The notes under the pieces were generated by a model. It was not told the DNA's origin and did no database searches. It saw only the letters and a program-made list of their open reading frames with translations. 64,000 nt of DNA from Podocnemis expansa (lineage: Eukaryota > Chordata > Testudines > Podocnemididae), in NCBI GenBank assembly GCA_007922195.1, contig ML682005.1, positions 37,488,259 to 37,552,258 of the forward strand, written 5' to 3'. Shown here piece after piece: positions 45,275 through 55,584 of this stretch. The position numbers were made by a program, and so were the translations under genes. Numbering within the stretch: the first letter of the stretch is position 1; the number at the start of each line of letters is the position of its first letter.

Positions 45275-47069
45275 TTATGTAGGGCAGGGAAAGGACCCCA
45301 ATGGGAGGAGACCAAGGTGTTTTACCTCTCCCTTAGGGTCCCGTGTGGTACCCACTACAGTCAAGGTCTCAGGGGGGAATAAGGCATCACCCCCGAAAGG
45401 CAGATCGAGCGCCACCTGCTGCGCAGCCAGAGGTACCCTGGCTTCCCTAAGCCAAGCTGCTCGGTGGATGGTTACAGCCAAGGCCATGGTGCGGGCTGAT
45501 ATGTCTACTGTGTCCCGGGCTGAGAGGAAAAGATCCTGGGAGATTATTCTTTCCTCTTCTAGGAATGCATCATACTCCTCCTTGGCCTCTGGTGGGAGCA
45601 AATGTCTAAATTTTGCGACCAATTCCCACACATCCAGCATGTATCTGCTGGTCAGGGCCTGGTTGGTTGTGACCCACAATTGGAAGGCTGAAGAGGAGTA
45701 GACCTTATGCCCCAGGAGATCCAATTCCCTAGCTTCTCTTGAAGTAGCGAGGGGGTTGCTAGAAGGTTCACCTGGGCCTAGTGCCATCTGTACACGTCCC
45801 TAGGAGGGATTGGCTGGTTGGTGAGAGGGAGGAACTCTGATCCAGGGACTCTATATTTAAGACCCGCTGTTCTGATACTGGGGTGATGGAACCCGGGCTC
45901 TGCCATTGGGAGAAGGTAAGGTCCCAAACCTTTGGGTGTAGGGGGACTGTAAGTGGCTCCACTGAGGAGACCAGCTCCAACAGGGTGTCCAAGGGAGGTT
46001 CAGAGGATTGAACCTCCATCCCCAAATGGGCTGTGGCGCAGCACAAAAGATCAAAATGCGCTGATAAGTTGCCAGTGTATGAGCCCGGTACTGGGGACAA
46101 AGTGGTACCGGGTGCCTGATGCAGAGTTATGGGGGAAGGAGTCTCATGAGGGGACCATTCCTGGGGGCGGAAGCGGAAGGGTGACGGTGCTGAGACATGG
46201 CACTGAGGCGTGGCGCCGAGGCCGCTTAGAGCCCCTTGATGGATCTTCCACAGTGCTTGAACAGGGGGAAGTACCCTCCAATTCTTGAGGCGGTACTGAC
46301 GACGGCAAGGTTTATGTTGTCATGGGGATAGCTCTATGGTACCGGGGCCCAATGGAGTAGTAGGTGGTGGGGTTTGAGGGGAGGGAGAGCAGTGTTGCCC
46401 GTGATGTACCCAGGCCTTAGATATGAAGGCCGGCTTGCCCCTCCTAACTGGTGCCGGGGGAGGTAGTGTGGGTAGCAGGAGGAGTGCCCAAGCAGCCTCC
46501 ACCGCCTCTGGGGTCATCAGTATCCGAAGCGACCCCATCCGAGCCCGCGGAGAGCCCTTAACAGGGGAGACAGGACTGCCCTGCTGAGACGGGCCCTGTA
46601 CCGTTGGTACCAGGCTGTGACGAGCCTGCGGTGCCAGAGGTGACTGTGATTGGTGCCAAGGTGAGCCCTGCACCGACAGTACTGGCCTGTGCCAGGACTG
46701 GTGCGCCGGGGGCAACCTCAAGTGGTGCCGAGGAGCCGATGTGCTGCGCCGACACCGAGGTACCGGAGTTGGTACTGAGCTTGTTCTCCTGAGGCCACCA
46801 ACAGCACGGTGCCGGGCTGGCTCCAGCGCCGAGCCAGGCCTCAGCATTGGGTGGGAACCGGAAGCCTCGGGTGAGGAATACTGAGCCTGTTCAGAGGCTA
46901 ACGCACAGCACCTTTGTTCCCTCTCCTTGATTGTCCGAGGTTTAAAGGACATGGATAGGGAACAGACGGAGACCAGGTGGCCTTCGCCTAGGCACCGGAG
47001 GCACTTCCCATGGGGGTCGTCCTGCGGGAAGGCCTTGCTGCACTTGGAGCAGGGTTTAAACCTTGGCAT
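45275..47069 (-). pseudogene. DIRS-like ORF1 (gag-like), broken by one stop region and one frameshift
   Basis: The minus-strand gene starts with an ATG at 47069 (MPRFKPCSKCSKAFP). Residues 7-31 form a zinc-binding pattern C-x2-C-x12-C-x2-C-x4-H, as in nucleic-acid binding gag proteins. This part (249 aa, Pro/Ser-rich tail) ends near 46320. The same frame is open again from 46100 to 45768, and a different frame from 45787 to 45275. The last part has LLGHKVYSSSAFQLWVTTNQ, then LSARDTVDISARTMALAVTI with HRAAWLREA, and LPFGGDALFPP, wording I recognise from vertebrate DIRS ORF1 proteins. The nearest promoter would be the right terminal repeat. Plus-strand ORFs here are antisense readings. Confidence 0.85.
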
Positions 47070-47246
47070 GGTGATCGACGGATGAATCCTGATGTTCCAG
47101 CCTGAAAGTGAAGGATCCCTGTGGTAGAAACTATGTCCACGAAAAGGTGCTCCCAGTCGGGCGAAAAGCTCATAGAAGGTGGACAGGCTGCTTGCATTCG
47201 CAAAGAGCAGATGTTTCAGATCCGATGCGTAAGGTGGAAGAAATGA

Positions 47247-47416
47247 AACTGGGGAGGTGTCGGGAGGCAGCCATATATATAGCCACTGGGTGGCATGCGG
47301 GGCAGTGGCTGCCTGCCAACTCTGGACAGGCTAGGACAAAGGTTTTCTGACCAATTCGGTGCTCCGGCACGGAGACACCTATTACTAATGCATCCGAGCA
47401 GCGCTTGAAGAAGAAC
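47247..47416. repeat. DIRS-like right inverted terminal repeat
   Basis: Inverted partner of 41730-41900. It includes 'atatatatagccactgggtg', 'gacaggctaggacaaaggtt' and 'ggagacacctattactaatg'. It lies just upstream of the gag-like gene on the minus strand. Confidence 0.92.
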
Positions 47417-47417
47417 T

Positions 47418-47490
47418 GAAAGTTTACGTGAAGGATTTGAACTACCAGCTGACCATAGAAATTCTGCAAAAAATGTATTAATTAAAGAGC
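47418..47490 (+). pseudogene. Helitron protein C-terminal end after the DIRS-like insertion
   Basis: The reading resumes with YVKDLNYQLTIEILQKMY and then a stop. It joins the GRNHEN end at 41700 naturally, which supports the placement of the DIRS-like insertion. About 55 bases of AT-rich sequence separate the stop from the terminal hairpin. Confidence 0.75.
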
Positions 47491-47542
47491 TATTAATCGA
47501 TTAAAATAAATAACTATTTCATAAATTCCCTTTTGATTTTCC

Positions 47543-47570
47543 CCCATCATTTTTGACGGGTTACAGCTAG
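47543..47570 (+). other. Helitron 3' terminal hairpin and CTAG end
   Basis: The stem CCC-a-TCA / TGA-c-GGG has one mismatch that would pair as G-C if the A was once G (CpG decay). The loop is TTTT. TTACAG follows, then CTAG and host T. Confidence 0.8.
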
Positions 47571-47571
47571 T

Positions 47572-50246
47572 ACAGGCTAAAGCCTGAAGTAAGTAAAAAA
47601 TGTCAGTTATCCAGCTGAAAGTCAGCCATTATATATGCTTTTGAATTGGTTCTAAAGCCCCTAGAAATAGATGCTCCCATAGGAAACATTTTATCATGTG
47701 CTACCTCTGTCCAGAATCAGTCAAAACATATACTATGCTTTTCTGGGGAGCCATTAAGACATTCATGATGAAGAGGCAGAGCAGAAAGTGGTAATGTTTT
47801 AAAAGGTGCCAAAGTCAAATGGATTCTAAGATAAATGGAGAGAGCATTTCAGAATATCACTCAGTCAACCTGGAACAAAAAAATGAGTATGTACAGCATG
47901 AAATTTGGCCATTAGATTTTTAGAACAAATGAAAAACTTAATATAAAGTTGTTGCTATAGAAAGAATCTTTTACTTTGTCAGAGTTGCAAATACAGTGGG
48001 GTTAAAATGAATACGTATATCGGTTTGTATTTCACTGACTGCTATTTTTAAAAGTAGTGTATTTTTAAAAGTAGTTAGGAAACTTTTTTATGAAAATAAG
48101 GTAATTGTAAAGTTAGGCACTGGCTGTTCCAAGCAACAATGAGCATAGGAACATTCCACACATGATTGAGATTAACAAATAAACCATCAAACAATATCAT
48201 TTCTTCAGAGCTAACAAATAGAACCAAAAATAGTAAAATAAATATAAGGTAGTAAAATGTAAATGATTTACAACTGAATGACATAGAACTACTTATGATT
48301 GACAGTAACAGGAAGATTGTTGTGCTTTTTTAAAGCTTCTTATAAAGTTTAGAAATAAATAAATAAATCTTTCTTCCTTGGCAGGGCACGCTTAGGTAAT
48401 TGTTGTTTCCAGATCAGGTAGGCAGTGCTTCTTTTTAATTCCCAGGTGCTGATGCTGCCAGTAATGCTAGATGATCAGTTATCTCTGCTCTATGTTAGTA
48501 GGATGGGTGTAAAAAAATCTTGTTAACTTTTAATATTAGAGCAGCATTTACAAGCCAACCAGATTGGGTCCTGTTGTGCTAGTGAAGAGCAAACCTAGAG
48601 AAGGTGTCTGTCCCCGCCCCAGAGAGTTCACAGTCATTTATAGAGCCCCAGCAGTCATGCATGCACAGATCTTTACAATTGATTAGTGTGCAGTATAAAG
48701 AACATAATTTCTGTCCTGAGTTGCTGTAGTTCCAAATTACACAAAGCAAGTAAATACCATATGCTATAGCAATCAGAGAAGTCAATTTATTTTTTATAAA
48801 GAAGGGAGTTTCAAATAATTAAATTGCTATTTTTCATAGGATTAATATGTTTATAGTTTCAGTGAATCTGATTCTACATGGTGTCAACTGAATGTGATTT
48901 ACTCCCTTTAAATGCAGTTGGTTCTTTGACTCTCCAGACAGTTGAATAAACTAGTTCTTTCACTTGTTTAATTACCCATGTCCTGTTTTCCAAAGAGAAT
49001 TAATTGTCTCAGTGAAGCATTAAGGAGACTCAAAGGTTTGTTAATAAATAAACAAATGAACATGCAGTAGAGTAAACATTTATCCAGCACACATTTTAAC
49101 AGCTGAATATCAAACTTTTCATATTTGACCATCTCATCCCACTTCATATTGGAACCAAACCTGTTGAAAAAATGCCTCATGGGAAACCACTATTCTGATA
49201 ATCAAAACATTTAGATTTCTTAAAAATATAACAATTATCAAATAAGTCTTAGTGGGTGACCCAAGGGGGAACTTAATTTTTTCCCCGTTCAGTGTATGGC
49301 AAGTGATTAATACATGTTCTTTGTGTCTACCTATCTATTCCAATCAGGTCAAAATTGGCAAATGTTTCCTTTGAATACAGTCCAAGTATTCTTTTGGTGG
49401 CACAAACCAATAAGGACTAGTCTCTGCTTCTGTGTCTTCTAAGCCATTATCTATCCTATGTTCTACCTCCGCAGGGTGACTGAGGCTGTTTGGCAGAGCC
49501 AGAATTAATCCTAAAACTCTCTTAATGTTAACCAATGAAATATTTTTGTTAAGATCATTTTCATTTCTGCTTTTACTAATTTTTTTTTAACTTTACTGTG
49601 CGAATGGGGTAAACAGTTGCATATGAAAAGGAGAAATGAAAATTTGCATAGGCATTTCTGTAGTAAGAGAAATTCAATGTTAACTCTGGATACAGGATGT
49701 GACAAAAACCTTTAGGGTATATTTGAGAAGGATACAATGACTAGCATTGAAACTGTGATGTTAATCTCTGCAGAACCAGGTCTGCAAGGTGCTGATTGTC
49801 TTCTTGTAATTCTCCATAAGAGATGGATTCAGACCAGGATTTGTAATAGCAAAGATTTCAACCTCCAAACTGAGAATATTCCATCTAAAAATATTTCTCA
49901 GTAAAAAATGTTAATGTTTTTAAAGAAAACACTTTCAGTTTTGGGGGAGGGTGGAATTGCATTCTGTCAGCTTCTTGAAAACTTATGCATCATTTATAAA
50001 AAAAGCAAACAAACAAATTTTTTAGCCTTTAAAAGTGCCCCAGGTCTCCTTGTTTCTTTTGCTGAATTAGAGTACACAACTACTCCTTTGGAACTTGTAG
50101 TTTATAAAGTTCACAAAACATCAAAGGTAAATACATATCAAATGTCAGCCCTTTCAAATTTCAGGTCCCTACAAATTGACATAAATTACCTTCTTTATTG
50201 AGCAACCATTGGTGCCAGTCCATGGGCAATTATTTTTCTAACCCTT
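47572..50246. other. AT-rich stretch without recognised genes
   Basis: About 2.7 kb. Short tandem AAAT/AAATA runs lie near 48353-48368. A phrase 'ctgtccccgccccagagagt' at 48609 resembles a common reptile SINE-like repeat but is too short to assign. Confidence 0.4.
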
Positions 50247-50333
50247 TGGGTCAGATCCTCAGCTTGTGTAAATAATCATGGCTTGCTTGAATTCATGGAG
50301 CTCTAACAATTTACACCAGCTGAGGATTACTGT
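50247..50333. repeat. Short palindromic MITE, TGGGTCAGATCCTCAGC type, copy 2
   Basis: The left arm TGGGTCAGATCCTCAGCTTG and right arm 'tttacaccagctgaggatta' form a diverged copy of 4436-4509. Confidence 0.65.
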
Positions 50334-50636
50334 TTATATTTTAGCATGAAAGAATTGGCATTATGTCTTACAATGAAAGCTTGAAAGCAATGTGATAAGG
50401 GTTTCTCTCTTCAGTTTGATGTGTTGCTTTAAGGATCATCGGCATCGCTAGTGGGAAGCTCTCGGGGCCTCAGCCTCTCTTGAAACTCAGGGCCAGTCCT
50501 TGAGCAGTGTCCCACCAAACTGTCAGGGGGTGCACCGTTGCTCCCTCACACAGGGAACTCTGCGGGCTGAGCACAGCCAGCAGCTGCAGCCTCTAACAGG
50601 CCAGAAGACATTGTCTTCCAGCTGGTGGGGAACTTC
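50334..50636. other. Unassigned stretch
   Basis: Moderately GC-rich from 50440 with 'cagggccagtccttgag', possibly one hAT-type end. No partner end was found. Confidence 0.35.
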
Positions 50637-50941
50637 CCCAGGTTTAGGGTTACCAGATGTCAGGCAAAAGGAGGACATGTCCTCCTTTTTACCGTCACAT
50701 CCTCCATCTGCCGGGCATTTTAAAAATACATGATTTTGTCTGGCTTTTACTTATAGGGCTTAAAGTATGCTGGAATGCCCCGAAACACCCTATTTTTAGG
50801 GGGAAGCATTCCAGGGCCCCCTAAAAACAGAAGAATATTACATTAATACTATCTTTTCTCCATGTGTCTTCCAATGTCCTCCTTTTTGTACTTCCCTGTC
50901 CTCCCTTCCATGCTTTGGTATCTGGTAACCCTACCCAGGCT
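50637..50941 (+). mobile_element. Non-autonomous hAT-type element, TAGGGTTACCAGA family, copy 2
   Basis: The element 50645-50933 (289 bp) has ends TAGGGTTACCAGATGTCAGG and ATCTGGTAACCCTA. The flanks CCCAGGTT and CCCAGGCT match at seven of eight positions. It aligns with copy 1 over its full length with few differences, sharing 'aaatacatgattttgtctgg' and 'ttaaagtatgctggaatgcc'. Confidence 0.95.
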
Positions 50942-51609
50942 GGGCCTGGGAGTTTTTAAAACTCCCACCCTGACCTGACCCTGCTCTGAGCATGATCAGA
51001 ACAGGGTCAGGCCAGGATCCTCAGTCCCTGAAAGGGCCGTGCTCTCCTCCGGCAGCCACGTAAGGGAGCCGAGGTGGTGGTGGTGTGTGTCTAGGGACAG
51101 GCACAATGGCCTGGTGAGGAAAGAACGTGAGGGAGAGGGTCGGCCTGGGGCAGTGGAGGCTAGTGCCAGGACTGGGGGTTAGCGAAGGAGTCAGGGGGCT
51201 GCAGTGCTGGTGGGGGGTTAGTGAAGGGTTCAGGGAACCAGTGGGGGGGGGAGTGGGTAAGGCGGCCTGGGCCCCACCTAATCTTTAACTCTAGCAGCAC
51301 CCTGTGAAGGATCATTGGAGTTTGCATTACAGTCAAACAAATGACAATCTTCAAGTTTAATCTTAAAAAAAAATGTTGGAAGCACTTTACCCTGCTTAAC
51401 TTCATCTTAGTGTGACTCGGAATGGAACTCCCCACATCATCATTTGGGGTATGAATAATTCCACCTTTGCCTACATCTTTGGTCTCAATTTCTTTTTCTC
51501 CCCCTCCTGTTGCTGCCCCCAGTGTGCCTGGTAGACTAACTGCTGCTCCCACTGAAATCAGTGGCAGAAGTCCTCCAGTGAAATGTTCAAGAATTGCCAC
51601 CAATTCTAA
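50942..51609. other. Unassigned, partly G-rich stretch
   Basis: 51160-51265 carries two diverged copies of a 'gggggttagtgaaggnntcaggg' unit and a G run. The 188-aa minus-strand ORF (51160-51726) crosses this and resembles nothing known. Confidence 0.4.
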
Positions 51610-52664
51610 ATAGGGTTTCCAGGTGCCCTGTTTTTGACTGGAAAGTCTGGTCAAAAGAGGACCTGACAGTATGTGGTCAGTACGCACCAAGCACCAGAAG
51701 TCCAGTACCTGGGTGATGGTCTGCAATCAGCTTCTGTTTCTGCAGGAACTGGGAAGATCAGCCTGGGCACCCTTCTAAGCTTTCTTTGTGCCCCACCCCT
51801 GGGATGATGCCCTTGCCCTGCCCCAGTCACCCATCCACTCCTGGAACAGGGTTTTTCCTCTCTTGTCCTACCACCGTCATCCCACCAGCCCTGAAGCATG
51901 GTTCTCCATCGTATATATAGTCACAGTCAACCCTCCACAGCTGGAATGCAGCTCTCCCATCCCCATCTCACCTCTGTCACACACACCCACCACCCCAGTT
52001 CCAGGATGCAGCTCTTCCCCTCATCCAGCCTCATTCAGCCATCCACCTCTAGAGCTCTGCTCAGCTAGCAGGAGGTGGAGCGACCAGGAAATGACAGGGG
52101 CTAAGGGAAGAGAAACGGAGATGGAGTCTCAAAAGCTATGTCTACATTAGAAAAAGTTAGTTTGAATTTGTTAATTCGAACTAATAAGCTCGAGTTTAAT
52201 TCAAACTAAACTCAAACTTATTAGTTTGAATTAACAATGTGGACTAACTCAATATAATGTTAAGTTGAATTAGTTCACTTTGTTAATTCGAACTAACTGG
52301 CCTTAATTCGAACTTATGAAGTTTGACCTAAGGGTTAATTCTAGTCTACACCATCCTTAGTTCGAACTACGGATCGAACTAAGGGCTTAGTTTGAACTAA
52401 CCCACAGCTCTTATTAATTTGAACTAAGCTTTCATTAGTCAGAATTAAGGAATTCCTTAATTCTAACTAATGACAGCCTAGTGCAGACGGGTACTAAATT
52501 AGTTTGAATTAAGCCTCCTTCAGTCGAACTAACTTGCAAGTGTAGCCATAACCAAAGGAAGAGAGGCAGGAGTAGGGCCATAGAGATAAAAGGCAGAGCA
52601 CAGAGCAGGGGAAGTTCTGGTGCTCAGAATCCAGTTCTCACAAATTAGAAAGCTGGCAACCCTA
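51610..52664 (+). mobile_element. Candidate element with TAGGGTTTCCAG / CTGGCAACCCTA ends, containing MITE H
   Basis: The left end is TAGGGTTTCCAGGTGCC, followed by 'tttgactggaaagtctggtc' and 'aaaagaggacctgacag'. The right end is AGCTGGCAACCCTA. The flanking eight bases do not match, so the pairing rests on the ends alone. Non-coding. 37693-37870 shares the left end. Confidence 0.5.
52134..52553. mobile_element. MITE H: TTAGTTCGAACTAA word type
   Basis: 420 bp, starting 'agctatgtctacattag' and ending 'gcaagtgtagccataacc'. The flanks are AAA (52131-52133) and AAA (52554-52556). The interior is packed with TTAGTTCGAACTAA, TTAATTCGAACTAA, TTAGTTTGAATTAA and GAACTTATT forms. Several copies keep the central CpG. 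It has no ORF. Confidence 0.87.
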
Positions 52665-55402
52665 AACAGACGCACCAGGTGAAGACTCCTTGCACGTCTT
52701 TCTCCCCTTGCACACCTGTGCACAGGCAGCCACAATCTGGCCCTGAGTGAGAAATAATCTCAAGCCGCCCACGCTTAGTAGCATGAGAAATAAGCAGACT
52801 CATGAACTTTGCATGTATCAGCCAGTCATTGTGAGAAACTGAATAAATGATTTTTAAAGACTTGCTTATAAATCATTAAACTGACATGGTCTGGGTTTGT
52901 TTTGCAAGCTGGAATGGAAATTGTAACATCCGTATTTCAAAATACACACTCACCCTTACACTCCTATTTCCTGTGGATCACTGCCAGTTTTAACCTTTCA
53001 TTGCTTGAGAAGCTGTGTTACATTTATTTAGTAGAGTAAGCAAACAGATGATTGTAGCGAATCCAGGGAGCACTTAAACCTATCTGGTGAACTCAAGATA
53101 ACTGCATTTCAAAAATCTCCTGGGATTGTCCAAAATATAGTGTTCACCTGTTACCAGCTGTTTTACTTAGTTTTATCTTAGTGGGGCCAGTAGGAGCTCC
53201 TCTCTGCCCTTTACATCTGCCAAACTCTGATGCCTGCTCCACGTCCATTATGTTAAACACAATGAGAAAAGGGCAAGTTAAGAGTTCAGCCTGGGAAGCA
53301 TGCTGTCAAGTGGCTTAAGATTTATTGGCATGTCTTTTTTGAGTGGCCATGTTGTATCTGCCAACTGGGCTTTAGAAGAGACAACTAATTAGTGGAGTAC
53401 CCCATCTGGTGGATGAATATGATTGTCTCTGTGCTCTGTAAATTCAAGTCCTGAATTTTAAGCAAGGTAGGTGTGCAAAATGCACATTCAATCTATGAGC
53501 TACAGCTGTTACAGGCAGTGCATGTACAAATCAGATAATCCTTCAATGGCATTACAACATATGACCCAATCCATGTGCCAACAACTGTGCTCTTAACTGA
53601 CTTAAAATCCAAGGTCTGGATTCATTGTGAGAGTCAAATGAGGACCGCTAGCTGATGAGTCACAAGGGAACGTCCTCCTAACCGAGCTGTGTCTTGGCTA
53701 AAAGTTATTCTATCCATTTATTATGAGTGTCACAATTATAACAAGTGCAATCAGACCTAGTGGCCAGAGCAGAAGTCAGGCCAAGTCAGGTATCAGGAGG
53801 TCAGAGTCTGAGGTAGATCAGATCAAGGTCCAGGCATCAGGAGACAGGTAGGGGCAGGAACCAGATTACAGATATCAATCAGAGAGCAAACCTGGGGACA
53901 AACCAGAGTCAGGAGCTGTAGTCTATCACTATCAGGGTCTGGAGCAGAAACAGGCAGGTAGTTTGTGCCGTCACTCAGTTTCTCATAATGGCTTCCTAGT
54001 TTAAGTACTGGTATCAGCCCATCAGTGACCTGAAAGGGCCCACCACTCAACTCCTGCTGGGTGGTATGTCTTGTCACAGGCAGCCTCATGGTATCCACCC
54101 ATCGGAGTCCAGCCCCAGCCTCCAGTGCTGATGCTGTAAGAGCATCAGCAGCCCACCACTCACACAGTCCCTGATTCCAGCCTTGATGTTGCTGGTTCTT
54201 ACAATGGGAATAACAAGTCGGAGACTCAGAGCTGTTTAGTTCAGGAGCTAGTTAGCAACTCTTTTCAGCATGTCTTTCCTGTTGGTGGTGCAGGTGTGTA
54301 GCCTCATATGTTTTCTAAGATGAAGGTTGCGCTTGAAGCTGCTTGCTGCTAAGCGTATTACTCAGATCCAAAATGTGGTGGTTGCCACAGTTGGGCCATG
54401 AGCTATGAAGGGGTTTTTACCTCTGACTGCAGCACCTCTCCATCACTGACATGAAGCACTGCTTTTGTTAGTACAGTCAATTACTTAGTCTTGGGTATCA
54501 GGATGTGGTAAGGTGACTGTTGATAGGATTTTGCTTCTTTCATCCCTTGCCATTGGTGTCCACATTGCTCAGTTTCAGCAAGGTGGATTTTGTTTTCTGA
54601 AGTTTTTGATAGTTAATCTGAAACAGACATGCAGTAGTTTTCTATACAGTTCACATTTACTGTGTACACTTGCACAATGTTGTTCAGCTGACAACACCAT
54701 GATCAGAGACTCCTACCCTGCCTCAAAGAACATTTCCAAAGCTTGGGGGAATTAAAAGAAATTGGAGACAAGTACAGCATATGTTACCAGAGCCGCAGAT
54801 GCTTTGAAAATCAACCATTCTTACTGAGGGGTCTAAGTATGGTTTCAGTAGCTTAGCTTTAAGCGCAGAGGTTTGAAAATATCAGCCTAATAAAGGTTAA
54901 TAATTAATAATAGACTTCTTCTCTTGGCAAATCTGAATCCTATGTTCATGGGAGATATTCAAGAAGGGTGGCTAAAATGGTAGGGTACATGTAGGGTTTC
55001 ATTTTAGGTAGGACCATTCAAGAAATACAAATAGGAAGAATTTTATAAGTTCTACTTTTCTGTGCCTGCCAAGCCACAGGAAGGCTTAAAAAGTCAGTCT
55101 GACCTGTTGTGTGTCTGATCTAGCTCCAAAAGAGAATGAGTGTAGGGGAGCTGTGAGAGGCAAATGTAATGGGGAGGCTGTTATAAACATAGCAAAACAA
55201 AGAATAAAGGCGTGGTTTTGGCTTTTGTTGTAGAAACAACAATATTATGTCTTCTGGGTGCCAAATAACATTTTAATTAACTAAAATCTTTGAAATGCTG
55301 ATTGATCAGTTGCAATATAGAAAGTTGAAAGTGCAGGGCATTTTATTATGTGCTAGCATGTATTAGGTCCCAGAGAAAATGCTGCTGATGGTGTGACTTT
55401 CA
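52665..55402. other. Unassigned stretch with a CAGG-rich imperfect repeat
   Basis: 53755-53965 repeats 'gtcagg / ccagg / caggag' irregularly, wording that occurs in turtle LTR-type repeats, but no LTR or coding region can be shown. The 91-aa minus ORF at 53823-54098 is unassigned. Confidence 0.4.
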
Positions 55403-55584
55403 CCTTCCCCCAGGGCCAGCACTAGGCGGTAAGCAGGCCCTGCGCTGCAGAGGGGCACCAGGATTTGAGGGGTGCCAAAAGGGGACAGCACTGTGGCACT
55501 CCGCTGATGATGTCACTTGTCTGCGCCAGCGTCGCTCTGCTGCGGGGGGGCACCACAATCCCCAGCGCTGGCCCTGCCCTCCCC
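55403..55584 (+). mobile_element. GC-rich hAT-type element, CAGGGCCAGCACTAGG family
   Basis: The element 55411-55576 (166 bp) has ends CAGGGCCAGCACTAGG and CCCAGCGCTGGCCCTG. The 8-bp flanks CCTTCCCC (55403-55410) and CCCTCCCC (55577-55584) differ at one position. The interior is GC-rich with a G run. Non-coding. Confidence 0.88.

Larger units (their letters stand above)
41704..47416 (-). mobile_element. DIRS-like retroelement with inverted terminal repeats, gag-like gene only
   Basis: A 5.7-kb insertion in the Helitron helicase. Its ends are inverted repeats (41730-41900 against 47247-47416) rather than direct LTRs. Just inside the left repeat is an internal complementary region (41971-42042) that joins the complement of the left edge to the sequence of the right edge, the hallmark of DIRS elements. 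The minus strand carries a broken gag-like gene (45275-47069). No reverse transcriptase, RNase H or tyrosine recombinase motif is recognisable in 42050-45270, so the copy is non-autonomous. No target duplication is evident, as expected for DIRS. Confidence 0.9.
40195..47570 (+). mobile_element. Broken Helitron, interrupted by hAT-type and DIRS-like elements
   Basis: It is a rolling-circle transposon identified by its helicase remnant (40584-41703 and 47418-47480) and 3' end. The 3' end shows a hairpin (47543-47560, CCCATCA-TTTT-TGACGGG with one C-A mismatch), six bases, then CTAG at 47567-47570 followed by T, as in Helitrons (CTRR then host T). The proposed 5' end is TC at 40195, preceded by A, and is uncertain. 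No HUH nuclease motif is visible; the region between the N-terminal repeats and late helicase motifs is missing. About 1.3 kb of the span is Helitron and the rest is later insertions. Confidence 0.85.

Noticed and set aside
45270..46288. Plus-strand ORFs of 111-143 aa
   Set aside because: They are antisense to the DIRS-like gag gene, whose minus-strand reading carries recognisable motifs.
46320..47069. Host zinc-finger gene exon
   Set aside because: The CxxC-CxxC-H pattern sits inside an element bounded by inverted terminal repeats and is followed by DIRS-type ORF1 wording.
41704..47416. LTR retrotransposon or endogenous retrovirus
   Set aside because: The terminal repeats are inverted, not direct, and an internal complementary junction is present. 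No protease, RT or integrase is seen.
53823..54098. Minus-strand 91-aa ORF as a retroelement gag fragment
   Set aside because: It lies in a CAGG-rich repeat and I cannot point to any diagnostic motif.
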